Origin: CAZNNH01 sp964574335
GTDB taxonomy: Bacteria > Acidobacteriota > Vicinamibacteria > Fen-336
Length of the DNA: 64,000 nt
Assembly (NCBI GenBank): GCA_964574335.1
Contig: CAZNNH010000002.1
Location: forward strand, 40,249-104,248
Reading direction: 5' to 3'
Made by a program: the position numbers and the translations under genes. The notes beneath the pieces were generated by a model. The model was not told the origin of the DNA, did not search any database, and was given only the letters and a program-made list of their open reading frames with translations. Each line of letters opens with the position of its first letter. The first letter of the stretch is position 1. Positions 18,796 through 27,154 of the stretch are shown here, in pieces.

Positions 18796-19830
18796 TCAGC
18801 GCTTGGGGACGAGAGCCTTGAGCTCGAGAGGGTTGAGGTGATGCGGCAGCGGCAGGTCCCGCATCGTCAGCACGCCGGAGGCCGCCGCCAGGACCTTGGG
18901 GATGCAGTTGACGACGATCGCGGCGGTGGCCACATCCCCCGCGACCCCGCCCTTGATGGTCATGTCCACCGGCGGCGCGCCGGTGATCACCACGTGGTCG
19001 CGGGGCGTCTCGGCCCCGACGTACATCTGCAGGTCGAGGCTGATGGCGATGTCGCCGTTGCGGTAGGCCCTCGCGTACTGCTTGATCCCGGCCACCGCCC
19101 CGGCTGGCACCCGGATGTGCTCGGTGTCGAGGTCGCGCGGGGCGATCGCCGGCTCCAGGGTCTCCTCGATGCGGTCCAGGGACCAGCCCAGTCCTGCCGC
19201 GATCATGTGGACGGACTCGCGGAGGCCCACGTGCCCCACCGCCCCCTCGGTCTGGGCGTGCCGGAACTGGCTGAGGGTCAAACCGGCCCCCACCTTGCGT
19301 TGCAGCGCCAGGCGCCGGGTGGCGGCATCCACCACCCGAGTGACCGCCACCCGCTCCACCCGGGCGCAGGGTGCGGTGTGGACCAAGGCCAGCGAGTCCA
19401 TCACGAAGCCGGGGTTCACCCCCGTCGAGAGCACCGCCACCTTCTTCTTGCGGGCGAGGAGGTCGAGCCGGCGGAAGACGCCCCGGTTTGCAGGAGCCGG
19501 GAACGCCAGCTCCTCACAGGTCGAGACCACGGGAAGGCGGGCCTGGATCAGCGTCTCGAGCTGCGCCCGGACCGCGCTCACGGAGGACGAGGTGGAGAGG
19601 ATCGCGATGTGGGCTCGGGCCTTCCGGACCATCCGGACGAGCTCCGGCTCGACCTTGATGCGGAGCTTCCGGGGCAGACCCAGCACCTCGCCCAGGTCCC
19701 GTCCCACCAGCTCGGGTGCGATGTCGGTGGCCCCGACCACGCGAAGCCCCGGGGTCTCCAGGACCTGCCGGGCCACCCGCTGTCCGATGGTGCCTAGCCC
19801 ACAGTGCACGACCCTGAGCTCACGGGCCAT
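18796..19830 (-). CDS. NAD(P)-binding dehydrogenase of the DapB-like / 2,4-diaminopentanoate dehydrogenase group
   Basis: A 344-residue protein with an N-terminal Rossmann fold (VVHCGLGTIGQRVARQVL, residues 6-24) of the dihydrodipicolinate-reductase N type, a THIAILST-like region (AHIAILSTSSSV) and a C-terminal domain with LSTGVNPGFVMDSLAL, EGAVGHVGLRESVHMIAAGLGW and GDVATAAIVVNCIPKVLAA. The pattern resembles 2,4-diaminopentanoate dehydrogenase (Ord) rather than DapB proper, which is shorter. The true substrate is not evident. It follows a 71-residue gene by 35 bases. Confidence 0.7.
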   Translation of the reverse strand: MARELRVVHCGLGTIGQRVARQVLETPGLRVVGATDIAPELVGRDLGEVLGLPRKLRIKVEPELVRMVRKARAHIAILSTSSSVSAVRAQLETLIQARLPVVSTCEELAFPAPANRGVFRRLDLLARKKKVAVLSTGVNPGFVMDSLALVHTAPCARVERVAVTRVVDAATRRLALQRKVGAGLTLSQFRHAQTEGAVGHVGLRESVHMIAAGLGWSLDRIEETLEPAIAPRDLDTEHIRVPAGAVAGIKQYARAYRNGDIAISLDLQMYVGAETPRDHVVITGAPPVDMTIKGGVAGDVATAAIVVNCIPKVLAAASGVLTMRDLPLPHHLNPLELKALVPKR

Positions 19831-19865
19831 GACCGCTCCTCGTCATCGGCTTCGCGGCCTTCGGC

Positions 19866-20081
19866 TCAGCGCTCCACATCCACCGTCGGGACTTCTTCGA
19901 TCGGGTCCACCGCCAGGACCACGGTCGCCTCGATCGGCAACATGGCATGGTAATTGCGCCCGCCCGACTCGAGCGTGACCTCGTAGAAGCCCTCCGGAGC
20001 CACCCGCACCAGCCGGCCCCTGGCACCCTTGGCGCCGAGGATCTCGTTGAAGATCTTGATCGGGTCGCTGCGTTCAATCAT
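19866..20081 (-). CDS. Small conserved-looking protein of unknown function
   Basis: A 71-residue acidic protein: MIERSDPIKIFNEILG, then a small beta-barrel-like stretch GRLVRVAPEGFYEVTLESGG and a strand-rich end PIEATVVLAVDPIEEVPTVD. There is no signal or membrane segment. Spacing to the dehydrogenase downstream (35 bases) suggests one transcript. The compact fold could be an SH3-like or PilZ-like mini-domain, but I cannot assign it. Confidence 0.6.
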   Translation of the reverse strand: MIERSDPIKIFNEILGAKGARGRLVRVAPEGFYEVTLESGGRNYHAMLPIEATVVLAVDPIEEVPTVDVER

Positions 20082-20184
20082 CGGATACCCCTCGCGACCA
20101 GCAAGCTACACGAAGCGCCGAGCCTCCACCTGGCGACGCGGTGCAAGCTGTTCAAGCGACGTGACTTACTGGAGACAACCCACC

Positions 20185-20210
20185 GCCGTCCGCCCACCGG
20201 GCGAGACGGC
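20185..20210. other. Strong hairpin between divergent genes
   Basis: GCCGTC-CGCCC, a 3-base ACC loop, then GGGCG, a single bulged A and GACGGC: 11 base pairs with one bulge. It lies between the start of the 71-residue gene (minus) and the cNMP gene (plus), upstream of that gene's TATAAT. No T-run follows on either strand, so a classical terminator is unlikely. Confidence 0.45.
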
Positions 20211-20252
20211 CAAGCCAAGTCTAGCACAACACCACGAGGGTCGCCGGGGACG

Positions 20253-20275
20253 TATAATGCGAGGCCCCGGAGGTC
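20253..20275 (+). promoter_or_regulatory. TATAAT promoter and ribosome site for cNMP/DUF4388 gene
   Basis: A consensus TATAAT at 20253-20258 is followed by GGAGGT at about 20269-20274 and the ATG at 20280. No good -35 hexamer is visible at the usual spacing. Confidence 0.6.
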
Positions 20276-20279
20276 ACTG

Positions 20280-21272
20280 ATGGTCGGCGCGACGGACTTG
20301 TCCTTCCTCAAGGAGTCCGATCTCTTCGAGAACCAGCCGGAGGCGATCCTACACGCGGTGCTCGTGCAGGGCCACATGGAGGAGTATGGCCCGGAGACCG
20401 TGGTGTTCCGCCAGGGAGACCGCGGCGACAAGCTCTACATTGTCAAGAGCGGCGTCCTCGAGATCCTGGCCAGGCCCGCCGACAGCAACGACGCGATGCC
20501 GGTGGCGTACCTGGGCAAGGGCGAGGTGCTCGGCGAGCTGGCCCTCATCACAGGCTCGGCGCGCACCGCCACGGCGCGCTGTCCCGAGCGGGCCGAGCTG
20601 TTCACCCTCGAGCAGCCGGTCTTCCGGGACCTGATGAGCACCCTGCCCGACTTCTCGCGGAACCTGTGCTTCGTGCTGGCCAAGCGGCTCGAGGTGACGA
20701 CGCTCAAGGTGCCCAGGGTCTCCACCAAGCAGCTCCAGGGCAACCTCAGGTACTTCGACCTGGCCACCGTCATCCAGACCCTCATCGGCTCTCACCAGAC
20801 CGGCCTTCTGGCGGTGGCCGGGACCGACAAGCTGAAGATCGCCGAGATCATCTTCTTCAAGGGCAACATCGGTCGCGCCCGGTTCCGGCACCTGAGCGGC
20901 GACGATGCCGTCCTCCAGCTCTTCCAGTCACCGCTCGAGGGGGAGTTCTCGTTCTCGGGTCGGAGCTACCAGGAGGACGACATGCAGGACGAGATCACCA
21001 TGCCGGCGATCTCCCTGCTGATGGAGTCGGTGCGGCTGCAGGATGAGCTGCCGGTGCTGCGGGAGCAGCTCCCGGACCCCAGACGGGTCTTTCGCCAGAA
21101 GGCCGTCCAGCTCCAGTGGGACGATCAGGAGACCGTCGAGCTGGCCGCCACCATGTGGATGCGGCTCAAGAAGGGGGCTTCGCTCGACGAGCTGGAGCGG
21201 GACATCCCGCGCTGCACCTACTGGATCTACAAGACCCTGGCGACCCTCCTGGACACCGGCCAGGTGGAATGA
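20280..21272 (+). CDS. Cyclic-nucleotide-binding domain plus DUF4388 protein
   Basis: A 330-residue cytosolic signalling protein. Residues about 10-135 are a cNMP-binding barrel (VVFRQGDRGDKLYIVKSGVLEIL, YLGKGEVLGELALITGSARTATARC), where GELAL and the R-T-A-T-A loop form the phosphate-binding cassette. Residues about 145-250 are DUF4388 (LQGNLRYFDLATVIQTLIGSHQTGLLAV...KIAEIIFFKGNIGRARF), a PATAN-like interaction domain common in deltaproteobacteria and acidobacteria. The rest is a helical tail. Start at 20280 has GGAGGT. It ends 8 bases before repeat copy 2 and converges on the next gene. Confidence 0.8.
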   Translation: MVGATDLSFLKESDLFENQPEAILHAVLVQGHMEEYGPETVVFRQGDRGDKLYIVKSGVLEILARPADSNDAMPVAYLGKGEVLGELALITGSARTATARCPERAELFTLEQPVFRDLMSTLPDFSRNLCFVLAKRLEVTTLKVPRVSTKQLQGNLRYFDLATVIQTLIGSHQTGLLAVAGTDKLKIAEIIFFKGNIGRARFRHLSGDDAVLQLFQSPLEGEFSFSGRSYQEDDMQDEITMPAISLLMESVRLQDELPVLREQLPDPRRVFRQKAVQLQWDDQETVELAATMWMRLKKGASLDELERDIPRCTYWIYKTLATLLDTGQVE

Positions 21273-21279
21273 GGGTCTA

Positions 21280-21383
21280 TACGCGGCGCCCGAAGTGAAT
21301 TCGGTCGCCGCTATCGAGCGGGAGGCTCCCGCCCCCCGATCCCCCGGACGCGAACACGGCGACTTCCGACGTCGCGTCTCTAG
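21280..21383. repeat. Three-hairpin dispersed repeat, copy 2
   Basis: The longer copy (104 bases). Predicted stems: CCGAA/TTCGG; GCGGGAG/CTCCCGC with a single-base loop; GCGAC/GTCGC with a 7-base loop. It lies between convergent genes, as copy 1 does, and its last bases (CTCTAG) supply the TAG stop of the minus-strand zinc-ribbon gene (21382-21380). Confidence 0.85.
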
Positions 21384-21883
21384 CCGCGCGTCGCCTCGCG
21401 GATCGTCTGCTGGACTCCCCGGATCTGGTCGCGCACCTCGGCGATCTCGGCCGTCAATCGCGTGATGGCGCTGCGCTTGGCGAAGAAGAAGTAGTTGGCC
21501 ACCTCCAAGAGCGCGCCGGAGACGACCGCGATGGCCAGGGCCTTGACCAGCAGGGCGACGGCCAGAAGCGCGTCCGCCAGCGCCACCTGGTAGACGACGT
21601 AGGCCACCCCGAACCCGATCCCGTTGGCGCCGATCCCGAAGCTGGCGCGGGCACGCTGGAGCTCGCTCTCCAGGTTTCTCTGCCGCTGCTGGAGCGTCCG
21701 CAGCTCGTCGCGCAGCGGCCCCACGTCGGCGACCACCACCCGAACCGAGCCCTGCCGCCGCCTCACCCGCAGGGCGCTGTGGCAGTTGTCACAGTGGATC
21801 TGGTCCCCGTCGGCGTCGCGCTCTTCCACCGCGACCCGCCCCCGGCAGAGAGGGCAGCGCGCAGTCTGGGCGTTGTCGGCCAT
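21380..21883 (-). CDS. Zinc-ribbon membrane protein with coiled coil, function unknown
   Basis: A 167-residue protein: an N-terminal zinc ribbon (CPLCRGRVAVEE...IHCDNCHSAL, two CxxC pairs, residues 10-40), a coiled coil (PLRDELRTLQQRQRNLESELQRA, about 54-80), two hydrophobic helices (IGFGVAYVVYQVALADALLAVALLVKALAIAVVSGALL) and a second short coiled coil at the C-terminus (LTAEIAEVRDQIRGVQQTI). I start it at 21883 because the zinc ribbon begins directly after that ATG. It is probably an inner-membrane protein with cytosolic ends. Function unknown. Its stop is inside repeat copy 2. Confidence 0.7.
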   Translation of the reverse strand: MADNAQTARCPLCRGRVAVEERDADGDQIHCDNCHSALRVRRRQGSVRVVVADVGPLRDELRTLQQRQRNLESELQRARASFGIGANGIGFGVAYVVYQVALADALLAVALLVKALAIAVVSGALLEVANYFFFAKRSAITRLTAEIAEVRDQIRGVQQTIREATRG

Positions 21884-21929
21884 CGGTCCCCCCGCTCTTG
21901 TGGAATGGGCGAAGCATAGCATCGCCCCG

Positions 21930-23561
21930 TCAGTCGGGGTAGGCGGGGAGGCTCTGGAGCCGGGGATCGTCCACCGCGCCCCCCACGGTGAAATGGTAGA
22001 GGCTCTGGAATCCGTGCCCGGCGATCCCGAGCAGCTCGTGCACGGCGTCGTCGAAGAAGCAGCCGATCCCGGTGCCCCTGAGGCCGGCCGCTTCCGCCTC
22101 GAGGTAGAGGACCTGTCCGATGAGGCCGGCCTCCCAGTGTTGTCGGCGGTAGGACCAGGGCCCGTGGCGGTCGAGCGAGTCGCGAAACTCCGCGAGCATG
22201 GCCACGGAGAAGACGCCGTTGGCCGCGATCGCCTGGCCACAGGAGAGGGCGCCGGAGTGGCCCCGAAGATCACCCGGTTGGAGCAGGAACAGCTCCAGCC
22301 CCTCCGGGAGACCGGGCGCGAGCTCCCAGGCGAAATCGGACCGGAGGGCCGATCTCAGCGCAGCGCGGGCCTCGGGATGGCGGGGCAGCAGGAAGAGCCC
22401 GGGCGGAAGCCCCTCCACCCGGTGGACGAACAGGGCCAGGTGGATGGTGGGGGCACAGGGCCAGGTGGAGAAGGGTACGCTGGCCGGCAGCAGCCGCCGA
22501 AGCAGGCCGAAGAAGGCCTCGCGGGGCAGCCGAGTCTGGCCGTCCATCTCCACCGCGCTGCGCCGCCCCCGGATGATGCGGCGGGCCGGTAGCCCCCGAT
22601 CGGCCTCCGACCAGGTGGCCTTCGGCGGCGCCTTCGTCTCGGCCGGCGTGTGGCTGCGGCGCCGACAGGCCTCGTGGACCTCCTCGATCACGGGCCAGTG
22701 CTGGTGCTCGGGGCTGAGGCGATTCGGTCGTCCGGCCCAGCCGGCCGACTCGAGGCGGGACAGCGCCTCCTCGGGCGGGAACCAGCCCGGGTCTACCTCT
22801 CGTTCCTCGCCGGTCAGAACGGCCAGCAGGCAGTCGGCGGCCTCGGCTTCCGGGCCCTCCTGGTCCTGGACCCCGAACAGTCGGGTGACGTCGTCGTCGC
22901 TCGGTCCGAGCAGCACGCGCGTCTCCCAGCCCAGCTCGCGAGCCGCCAGGCTGAGGGCGCCGATGGCGTGGCCGACGTCGTGCTGGCAGTAGCGGAAGGC
23001 GCGCTCACCGTACTTCCAGGACTCCCGCCAGTGGATCGAGAAGAGGCCGATCAGGAAGCAGCCCGCGGGCAAGCCCGCGGTCAGCGACTCCCAGGGCCCG
23101 AGGTCGAGCTCCGCCCGCTGCTCGAGGGCGTGGAGGAGCGGTGCGTAGTGGGCGATGGTGGCGCGCTCGCCGATCCCGGGGAGGGGGGGCAGCGCCAGGT
23201 GCGCCTCGGTGGGATGCAGGTTGCCGCTCGAGGGATTCACCCGCAGCGACCAGCGGCTGGGCCCGGTCGCCTTCCAGGCCGAGAGGGCCAGGCTGTCGAA
23301 GAAGAGCTCCGAGATCGATCGCCGGTCGAGAGGTCGTGCCGGGAGCGGCGCGCCGAAGAGGGCGTCGTAGCTGGGCCCGGAGGCGTCGCCGGGTCGATCG
23401 AGCCTCACCACCCGCGCGCCGTCGAAGCTCCGGAAGGGGTTGGGCTGGGTGTCCCAGTCCAGGAAGCCGAGCGAAGCCGCGAAGCGACCGGGGTGGTGCT
23501 TGGTGCGCTCGTGGTAGGCGAGCACCCGCTCCTTGTCGGTCGCGCCCGGCAGCTCCCTCAC
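21930..23561 (-). CDS. Tandem SagB-type nitroreductase-fold dehydrogenase
   Basis: A 543-residue protein with two nitroreductase-like (SagB/ThcOx-type) domains. The first half has FRSFDGARVVRLDRP, SISELFFDSLALSAWK and LRVNPSSGNLHPTEAHL, and RAFRYCQHDVGHAIGALSLAARELGW. The second half repeats the theme with IIRGRRSAVEMDGQTRLPREAFFGLL and the C-terminal WEAGLIGQVLYLEAEAAGLRGTGIGCFFDD. SagB proteins are FMN oxidases of thiazole/oxazole peptide clusters, but stand-alone homologues of unknown substrate are common and no RiPP genes are near. Start at 23561 has a TAGAAT element at 23590-23585. Confidence 0.82.
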   Translation of the reverse strand: MRELPGATDKERVLAYHERTKHHPGRFAASLGFLDWDTQPNPFRSFDGARVVRLDRPGDASGPSYDALFGAPLPARPLDRRSISELFFDSLALSAWKATGPSRWSLRVNPSSGNLHPTEAHLALPPLPGIGERATIAHYAPLLHALEQRAELDLGPWESLTAGLPAGCFLIGLFSIHWRESWKYGERAFRYCQHDVGHAIGALSLAARELGWETRVLLGPSDDDVTRLFGVQDQEGPEAEAADCLLAVLTGEEREVDPGWFPPEEALSRLESAGWAGRPNRLSPEHQHWPVIEEVHEACRRRSHTPAETKAPPKATWSEADRGLPARRIIRGRRSAVEMDGQTRLPREAFFGLLRRLLPASVPFSTWPCAPTIHLALFVHRVEGLPPGLFLLPRHPEARAALRSALRSDFAWELAPGLPEGLELFLLQPGDLRGHSGALSCGQAIAANGVFSVAMLAEFRDSLDRHGPWSYRRQHWEAGLIGQVLYLEAEAAGLRGTGIGCFFDDAVHELLGIAGHGFQSLYHFTVGGAVDDPRLQSLPAYPD

Positions 23562-23584
23562 CAGGGTCCCTCGTCCATCCCTCG

Positions 23585-23616
23585 ATTCTAGGTCGTGTCT
23601 GCTTGTGCCCTAAGAT
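23585..23616. promoter_or_regulatory. Compact divergent promoter region (sagB-like / mqnD)
   Basis: Reverse strand: TAGAAT at 23590-23585 with TTAGGG 17 bases upstream (23613-23608), serving the SagB-like gene. Forward strand: TAAGAT at 23611-23616, only 6 bases before the mqnD ATG, which would give a leaderless message. Confidence 0.45.
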
Positions 23617-23622
23617 GGGCCG

Positions 23623-24459
23623 ATGCGGCGAAAGATCTCCCTGGCCCACAGCCCCGACAGCGACGATGCCTTCATGTTCTACGGTCTGGCCCGCGGCAAG
23701 GTGGCGAGCGGGGACCTCGAGATCACCCACGTCCTGACCGACATCGAGACGCTCAACCAGCAGGCGCGCGCGGGGCTCTTCGAGGTCACCGCGGTGTCGT
23801 ACCACGCCTATCCGTACGTGGCCGACCGCTACGCGCTGATGCCGTGCGGCGGCAGCATCGGGGACGGCTACGGCCCCCTGCTGGTGGCGCGGGAGCCCCT
23901 CGGCCCCGAAACGATCGCCGGGCGGGTGGTGGCGGTGCCGGGGACCCTGACCACTGCCTACCTGGCGCTGAGGCTCTTCGCGGGCGACGTCGAGACCCGT
24001 GTCGTCCCCTTCGACCGGATCCTCGACGAGGTGCTCGAGGGGCGGGCCGACGTGGGCCTGATCATCCACGAGGGTCAGCTCACCTACGGCGGCCGCGGCC
24101 TCGCCAAGGTGCTCGACCTGGGGGCCTGGTGGAAGCAGGAGACCGGGCTGCCGCTGCCGCTGGGCGCCAACGTGGTCCGCCGGGATCTGGGTCCGGAGCT
24201 GATGAAGGAGCTGACCCGCCTGGTGCGGGAGACGGTCAGGTACTCCCTGGAGCACCGGAAGGAGGCCCTGGCCTACGCGATGAGCTTCGCCCGGGGGATG
24301 GACCCCAGGGTCGCCGACCGCTTCGTCGGGATGTGGGTCAACGAGATGACGATCGACCTGGGCGAGCGCGGCCGGGAGGCGGTGCGCACCCTGCTCGTCC
24401 GCGGCCACCAGGCGGGGGTGATCCCGATGCGGGTCGAGCCCGAGTTCGTCACCGCCTGA
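23623..24459 (+). CDS. mqnD: 1,4-dihydroxy-6-naphthoate synthase (MqnD), futalosine menaquinone pathway
   Basis: A 278-residue protein of the MqnA/MqnD family, which has the fold of periplasmic binding proteins but is cytosolic. Typical elements: AHSPDSDDAFMFYGLARGKV at the start, DIETLNQQARAGLFEVTAVSYHAY, then AVPGTLTTAYLALRLF, VGLIIHEGQLTYGGRGL and WWKQETGLPLPLGANVVRRDLG. The HEGQ and SPDSDD motifs favour MqnD over MqnA. It makes 1,4-dihydroxy-6-naphthoate from cyclic dehypoxanthine futalosine for menaquinone. No other mqn gene is in the window. The ATG has no ribosome site and is probably leaderless. Confidence 0.85.
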   Translation: MRRKISLAHSPDSDDAFMFYGLARGKVASGDLEITHVLTDIETLNQQARAGLFEVTAVSYHAYPYVADRYALMPCGGSIGDGYGPLLVAREPLGPETIAGRVVAVPGTLTTAYLALRLFAGDVETRVVPFDRILDEVLEGRADVGLIIHEGQLTYGGRGLAKVLDLGAWWKQETGLPLPLGANVVRRDLGPELMKELTRLVRETVRYSLEHRKEALAYAMSFARGMDPRVADRFVGMWVNEMTIDLGERGREAVRTLLVRGHQAGVIPMRVEPEFVTA

Positions 24460-25531
24460 GCGCCCAGGCGGCGTGCTCGCGGACCACCTCGTCCTCGTCC
24501 TCGGCCAGCCGCTCGAGCGCCCGGCGGTCGCCAGGCCTGCCCAGGTTGCCGAGGGCGACCGCGACGTTCCGCAAGAAGCCCCGGCGCTTGGCGCGTTTGA
24601 CGGGGCTGCTGCGGAAGCGCGCCGCGAAGGAGGCCGGGTCGAGGGCCGCCAGCTCGTCGAGGGAGGGGGCGATCAGACCCGCCCGGGCCGCGAAGGCCTC
24701 GGGGCCGTGATGGCGCCGCTTGCGGTTCCAGGGGCACACGTCCTGGCAGATGTCGCAGCCGAAGACGTGCCGGCCCAGCCACTCGCGCCGCTCCTTTGGG
24801 ATCGCGTCCCGTTGCTCGATGGTGAGGTAGCTGATGCAGCGACGAGCGTCGAGCTCGTAGGGGGCCCGCAGGGCCCCGGTCGGACAAGCCTCCAGGCAGG
24901 CCGTGCAGCTCCCGCACCGGTCGGTGCCGGGAGCGTCCGGAGCCAGCTCGAGATCGGTGACCAGCTCGCCCAGGAAGAGCCAGGAGCCGTGCTCGGGGTG
25001 GAGCAGGCAGGTGTTCTTGCCCCAAGCCCCCAGGCCAGCGGCCACCGCATAGGCCCGCTCCACGATCGGGCCGGTGTCCACGTAGGCGCGCGCCTGAAAG
25101 GGGCCTATGGCCCCGTGCAGGCGCGCCTCGAGGGAGGCCAGCATCCCGCCCATCACCTCGTGGTAGTCGTCGCCCCACGCATATCTGGAGATCCACCCAC
25201 GGTCCTTGGGGGCCTCCACCGAGTAGGGGCCCGCGGTGTCGTACTGGAGCCCCACGCACAAGACCGAGCGGGCCCAGGGAAACGCCGCCTGCAGGCTGCA
25301 GCGGCGCCCCGCCTGGCGGATCAGATACGCCATCTCGCCGGCATGGCCGCGCCGCACCCACTCGGCGAAGAAGGAGAGCTCGGGAGGGGGGTCGGCAGCC
25401 GCGATGCCCGCGAGATCGAAGCCCACCGAGAGCGCCTGTTGCTTGGCGAGCTGGGCCCATCGCCGGGCGCGGCTTGCGCGGTCTGGCTCGGTCTGGGAGA
25501 CTGGGCGCGCCTTTTCGTCCTCGCCCTTCAT
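24449..25531 (-). CDS. queG: Epoxyqueuosine reductase
   Basis: A 360-residue cobalamin and iron-sulfur enzyme that completes queuosine in tRNA anticodons. Visible: N-terminal GFDLAGIAAADPP and WVRRGHAGEMAYL, the VCVGLQY/SRYAWGDDYHEVM region, two ferredoxin-type 4Fe-4S motifs (CGSCTACLEACPTGAL and CDICQDVCPWN), and a C-terminal HEAT-like repeat (FLRNVAVALGNLG...VVREHAAWALRR). I start it at 25531; an ATG at 25567 is possible but would extend into the divergent gene. A CATAAT -10-like hexamer (25550-25545) lies 11 bases upstream, implying a very short leader. It overlaps mqnD's 3' end by 11 bases, convergent. Confidence 0.92.
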   Translation of the reverse strand: MKGEDEKARPVSQTEPDRASRARRWAQLAKQQALSVGFDLAGIAAADPPPELSFFAEWVRRGHAGEMAYLIRQAGRRCSLQAAFPWARSVLCVGLQYDTAGPYSVEAPKDRGWISRYAWGDDYHEVMGGMLASLEARLHGAIGPFQARAYVDTGPIVERAYAVAAGLGAWGKNTCLLHPEHGSWLFLGELVTDLELAPDAPGTDRCGSCTACLEACPTGALRAPYELDARRCISYLTIEQRDAIPKERREWLGRHVFGCDICQDVCPWNRKRRHHGPEAFAARAGLIAPSLDELAALDPASFAARFRSSPVKRAKRRGFLRNVAVALGNLGRPGDRRALERLAEDEDEVVREHAAWALRR

Positions 25532-25547
25532 GGCCGCTCTGCCGATT

Positions 25548-26147
25548 ATGCGGGATCGTCTCGCCACCGTCGCCTGGATCGCGGTCCTGGCCCTCTGGGG
25601 CTCGCCCGCCCCCGGCCAGCCCTACGCCGAGCTGCGTCTGTCGACGGCCGAGTACCGCTACGTCGACGTCGGCTACACCTTCGGGAGCGGCGTGGTCCTG
25701 GACGGGCTCTACTCCGGTGCCCCCGGCCTGAACGAGCTGTACCTCGGCGCCGGCTTCGCCTGGCAGGCCACCCCCAGCCTCAACGTGACGCCCATCGTCT
25801 ACGGCGTGGTCGGCCTCGACGCGGGCTCCGACGAGCAGGGGGCCGCGATCGGCTCGTACGTCACCCTCGAGAAGGGACCCTACAAGCTGATCGCGTTCCT
25901 GGGTCGTTTCTTCCGGATCGACGGTGACGTGCCCAGCTACGAGTTCCTCGACACCGGTGACCTGACCCGGGTGGTGAGTGGTCGCTGGGAGCTCGGCGTC
26001 TCGTCCACCGTCTACCGGACCGAGGGGGAGTGGAGCCATCAGACCGGTCCGATGCTCAAGCGCTCGGACGCGCGGGGCTTCTGGGCGCTCTCCGCCCGCT
26101 TCGGGTTCGACGACGAGCTGCGGGTGGTCCGCGTGCTCTACTTCTGA
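25548..26147 (+). CDS. Exported protein of unknown function, possibly a small barrel
   Basis: A 199-residue protein with signal peptide (MRDRLATVAWIAVLALWGSPAPGQ). The mature part is strand-rich and Gly/Tyr/Phe-rich: AELRLSTAEYRYVDVGYTFGSGVVLDGLY, LNELYLGAGFAWQ, LNVTPIVYGVVGLD, SYVTLEKGPYKLIAFLGRFFRIDG, and it ends VRVLYF. Alternating amphipathic strands and the terminal Phe are compatible with an outer-membrane beta-barrel of about eight strands, but I recognise no family. The start at 25548 is divergent from queG; another ATG at 25530 is also possible. Confidence 0.6.
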   Translation: MRDRLATVAWIAVLALWGSPAPGQPYAELRLSTAEYRYVDVGYTFGSGVVLDGLYSGAPGLNELYLGAGFAWQATPSLNVTPIVYGVVGLDAGSDEQGAAIGSYVTLEKGPYKLIAFLGRFFRIDGDVPSYEFLDTGDLTRVVSGRWELGVSSTVYRTEGEWSHQTGPMLKRSDARGFWALSARFGFDDELRVVRVLYF

Positions 26148-26150
26148 GCC

Positions 26151-26876
26151 GTGAGTCACCAGGGCTCACCCGGACCGGGGCCGATCCTCGAGGCCATCAT
26201 CCTCGACTTCGACGGCCTGATCGTGGACACCGAGAGCCCGATCTTCGAGTCTTGGCAGGTGGCCTATCGCGAGCACGGAGAGGAGCTCGACCTGGCCGAC
26301 TGGCAGCATGCGCTCGGGACCCATGGCGGCTTCGATCCCTGCCGGGACCTGGCCCGGCGCCTGGGACGGGACCTCGACTGCGCCCGGCTGCAGGAGGAGG
26401 TGCGCCGGCGTAACCAGAGTCGGTGCGAGTCCCAGCCACTGCTTCCGGGGATCGCGAAGCTGCTGGATGAGGCGCGGCGCCTGCGCCTGGGCACGGCCGT
26501 GGCCTCGAGCAGCAGCCGGGGCTGGGTCGAGAGCTGGCTCGTGCACCACCGCATCCGCGACCGCTTCGACTGCGTCCGGGCCCGCGACGACGTGGCCCAG
26601 GTGAAGCCGGCGCCCGATCTGTTCCGAGCCGCCGCCGATGGGCTCGGTGTGGCCCCTGAGCGCTGCCTGGTCTTCGAGGACTCACCCAACGGGATCCGGG
26701 CCGCCCGGGCGGCGGGAATGCGCTGCGTGGCGATCCCGAACCCGGTCACCCGTCCCCTGGCCCTGCCCGGGCCCGATCTGGTCCTCGAGTCGGCCGGCGC
26801 CATCCCCCTCGGCGATCTGGCCCGTCGCCTGGGCTTCGACCTGCTCGCCGAGCGGACGACCGACGTCTCGACCTGA
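26151..26876 (+). CDS. HAD-superfamily phosphatase (beta-phosphoglucomutase-like)
   Basis: A 241-residue HAD hydrolase of the subfamily with an alpha-helical cap. Motif I is DFDGLIVDTESP (catalytic Asp pair), motif II the AVASSSSR strand, motif III the conserved Lys in AQVKPAPDLF, and motif IV LVFEDSPNGIRAARAAGM. The order matches phosphatases or mutases acting on sugar phosphates. Substrate unknown. It begins at a GTG 3 bases after the preceding stop codon, so it is probably co-transcribed with the exported protein gene. Confidence 0.85.
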   Translation: MSHQGSPGPGPILEAIILDFDGLIVDTESPIFESWQVAYREHGEELDLADWQHALGTHGGFDPCRDLARRLGRDLDCARLQEEVRRRNQSRCESQPLLPGIAKLLDEARRLRLGTAVASSSSRGWVESWLVHHRIRDRFDCVRARDDVAQVKPAPDLFRAAADGLGVAPERCLVFEDSPNGIRAARAAGMRCVAIPNPVTRPLALPGPDLVLESAGAIPLGDLARRLGFDLLAERTTDVST

Positions 26877-26959
26877 ACCCCAGGCAACTTTTCGCCCCTC
26901 CCGATCGTCTATCTGGTGTGAGCCAAGACAGGATGGGGGACGTTGGCAGGGAGGCGGAG

Positions 26960-27154
26960 ATGTTCTCTCTTTCCAGGAAGATGGGTTCGTCGGGGCGGCA
27001 GGGATCGACGTTTCTTTGGGTCGAGGAGTACGGGCAGCCCCCGACCGGTCTCCGGGCTTGGCTGGGCGCGCTGCGGACCGCGGCCTTCGCCACCGTGGCG
27101 GTGCTGTTGGCCCACGGCGCGGCCTTCTTCATCGGCTGGGAGCGGTTCCACTGA
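26960..27154 (+). CDS. 64-residue single-pass membrane protein, unknown
   Basis: The ATG at 26960 has a GGGAGGCGGAG site directly upstream. The product has a polar N-terminus (MFSLSRKMGSSGRQGSTF), a middle LWVEEYGQPPTGLRAWLGAL, and one transmembrane helix (AAFATVAVLLAHGAAFFIGW) near the C-terminus. In-frame start codons further up lack a ribosome site. No family recognised. Confidence 0.5.
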   Translation: MFSLSRKMGSSGRQGSTFLWVEEYGQPPTGLRAWLGALRTAAFATVAVLLAHGAAFFIGWERFH

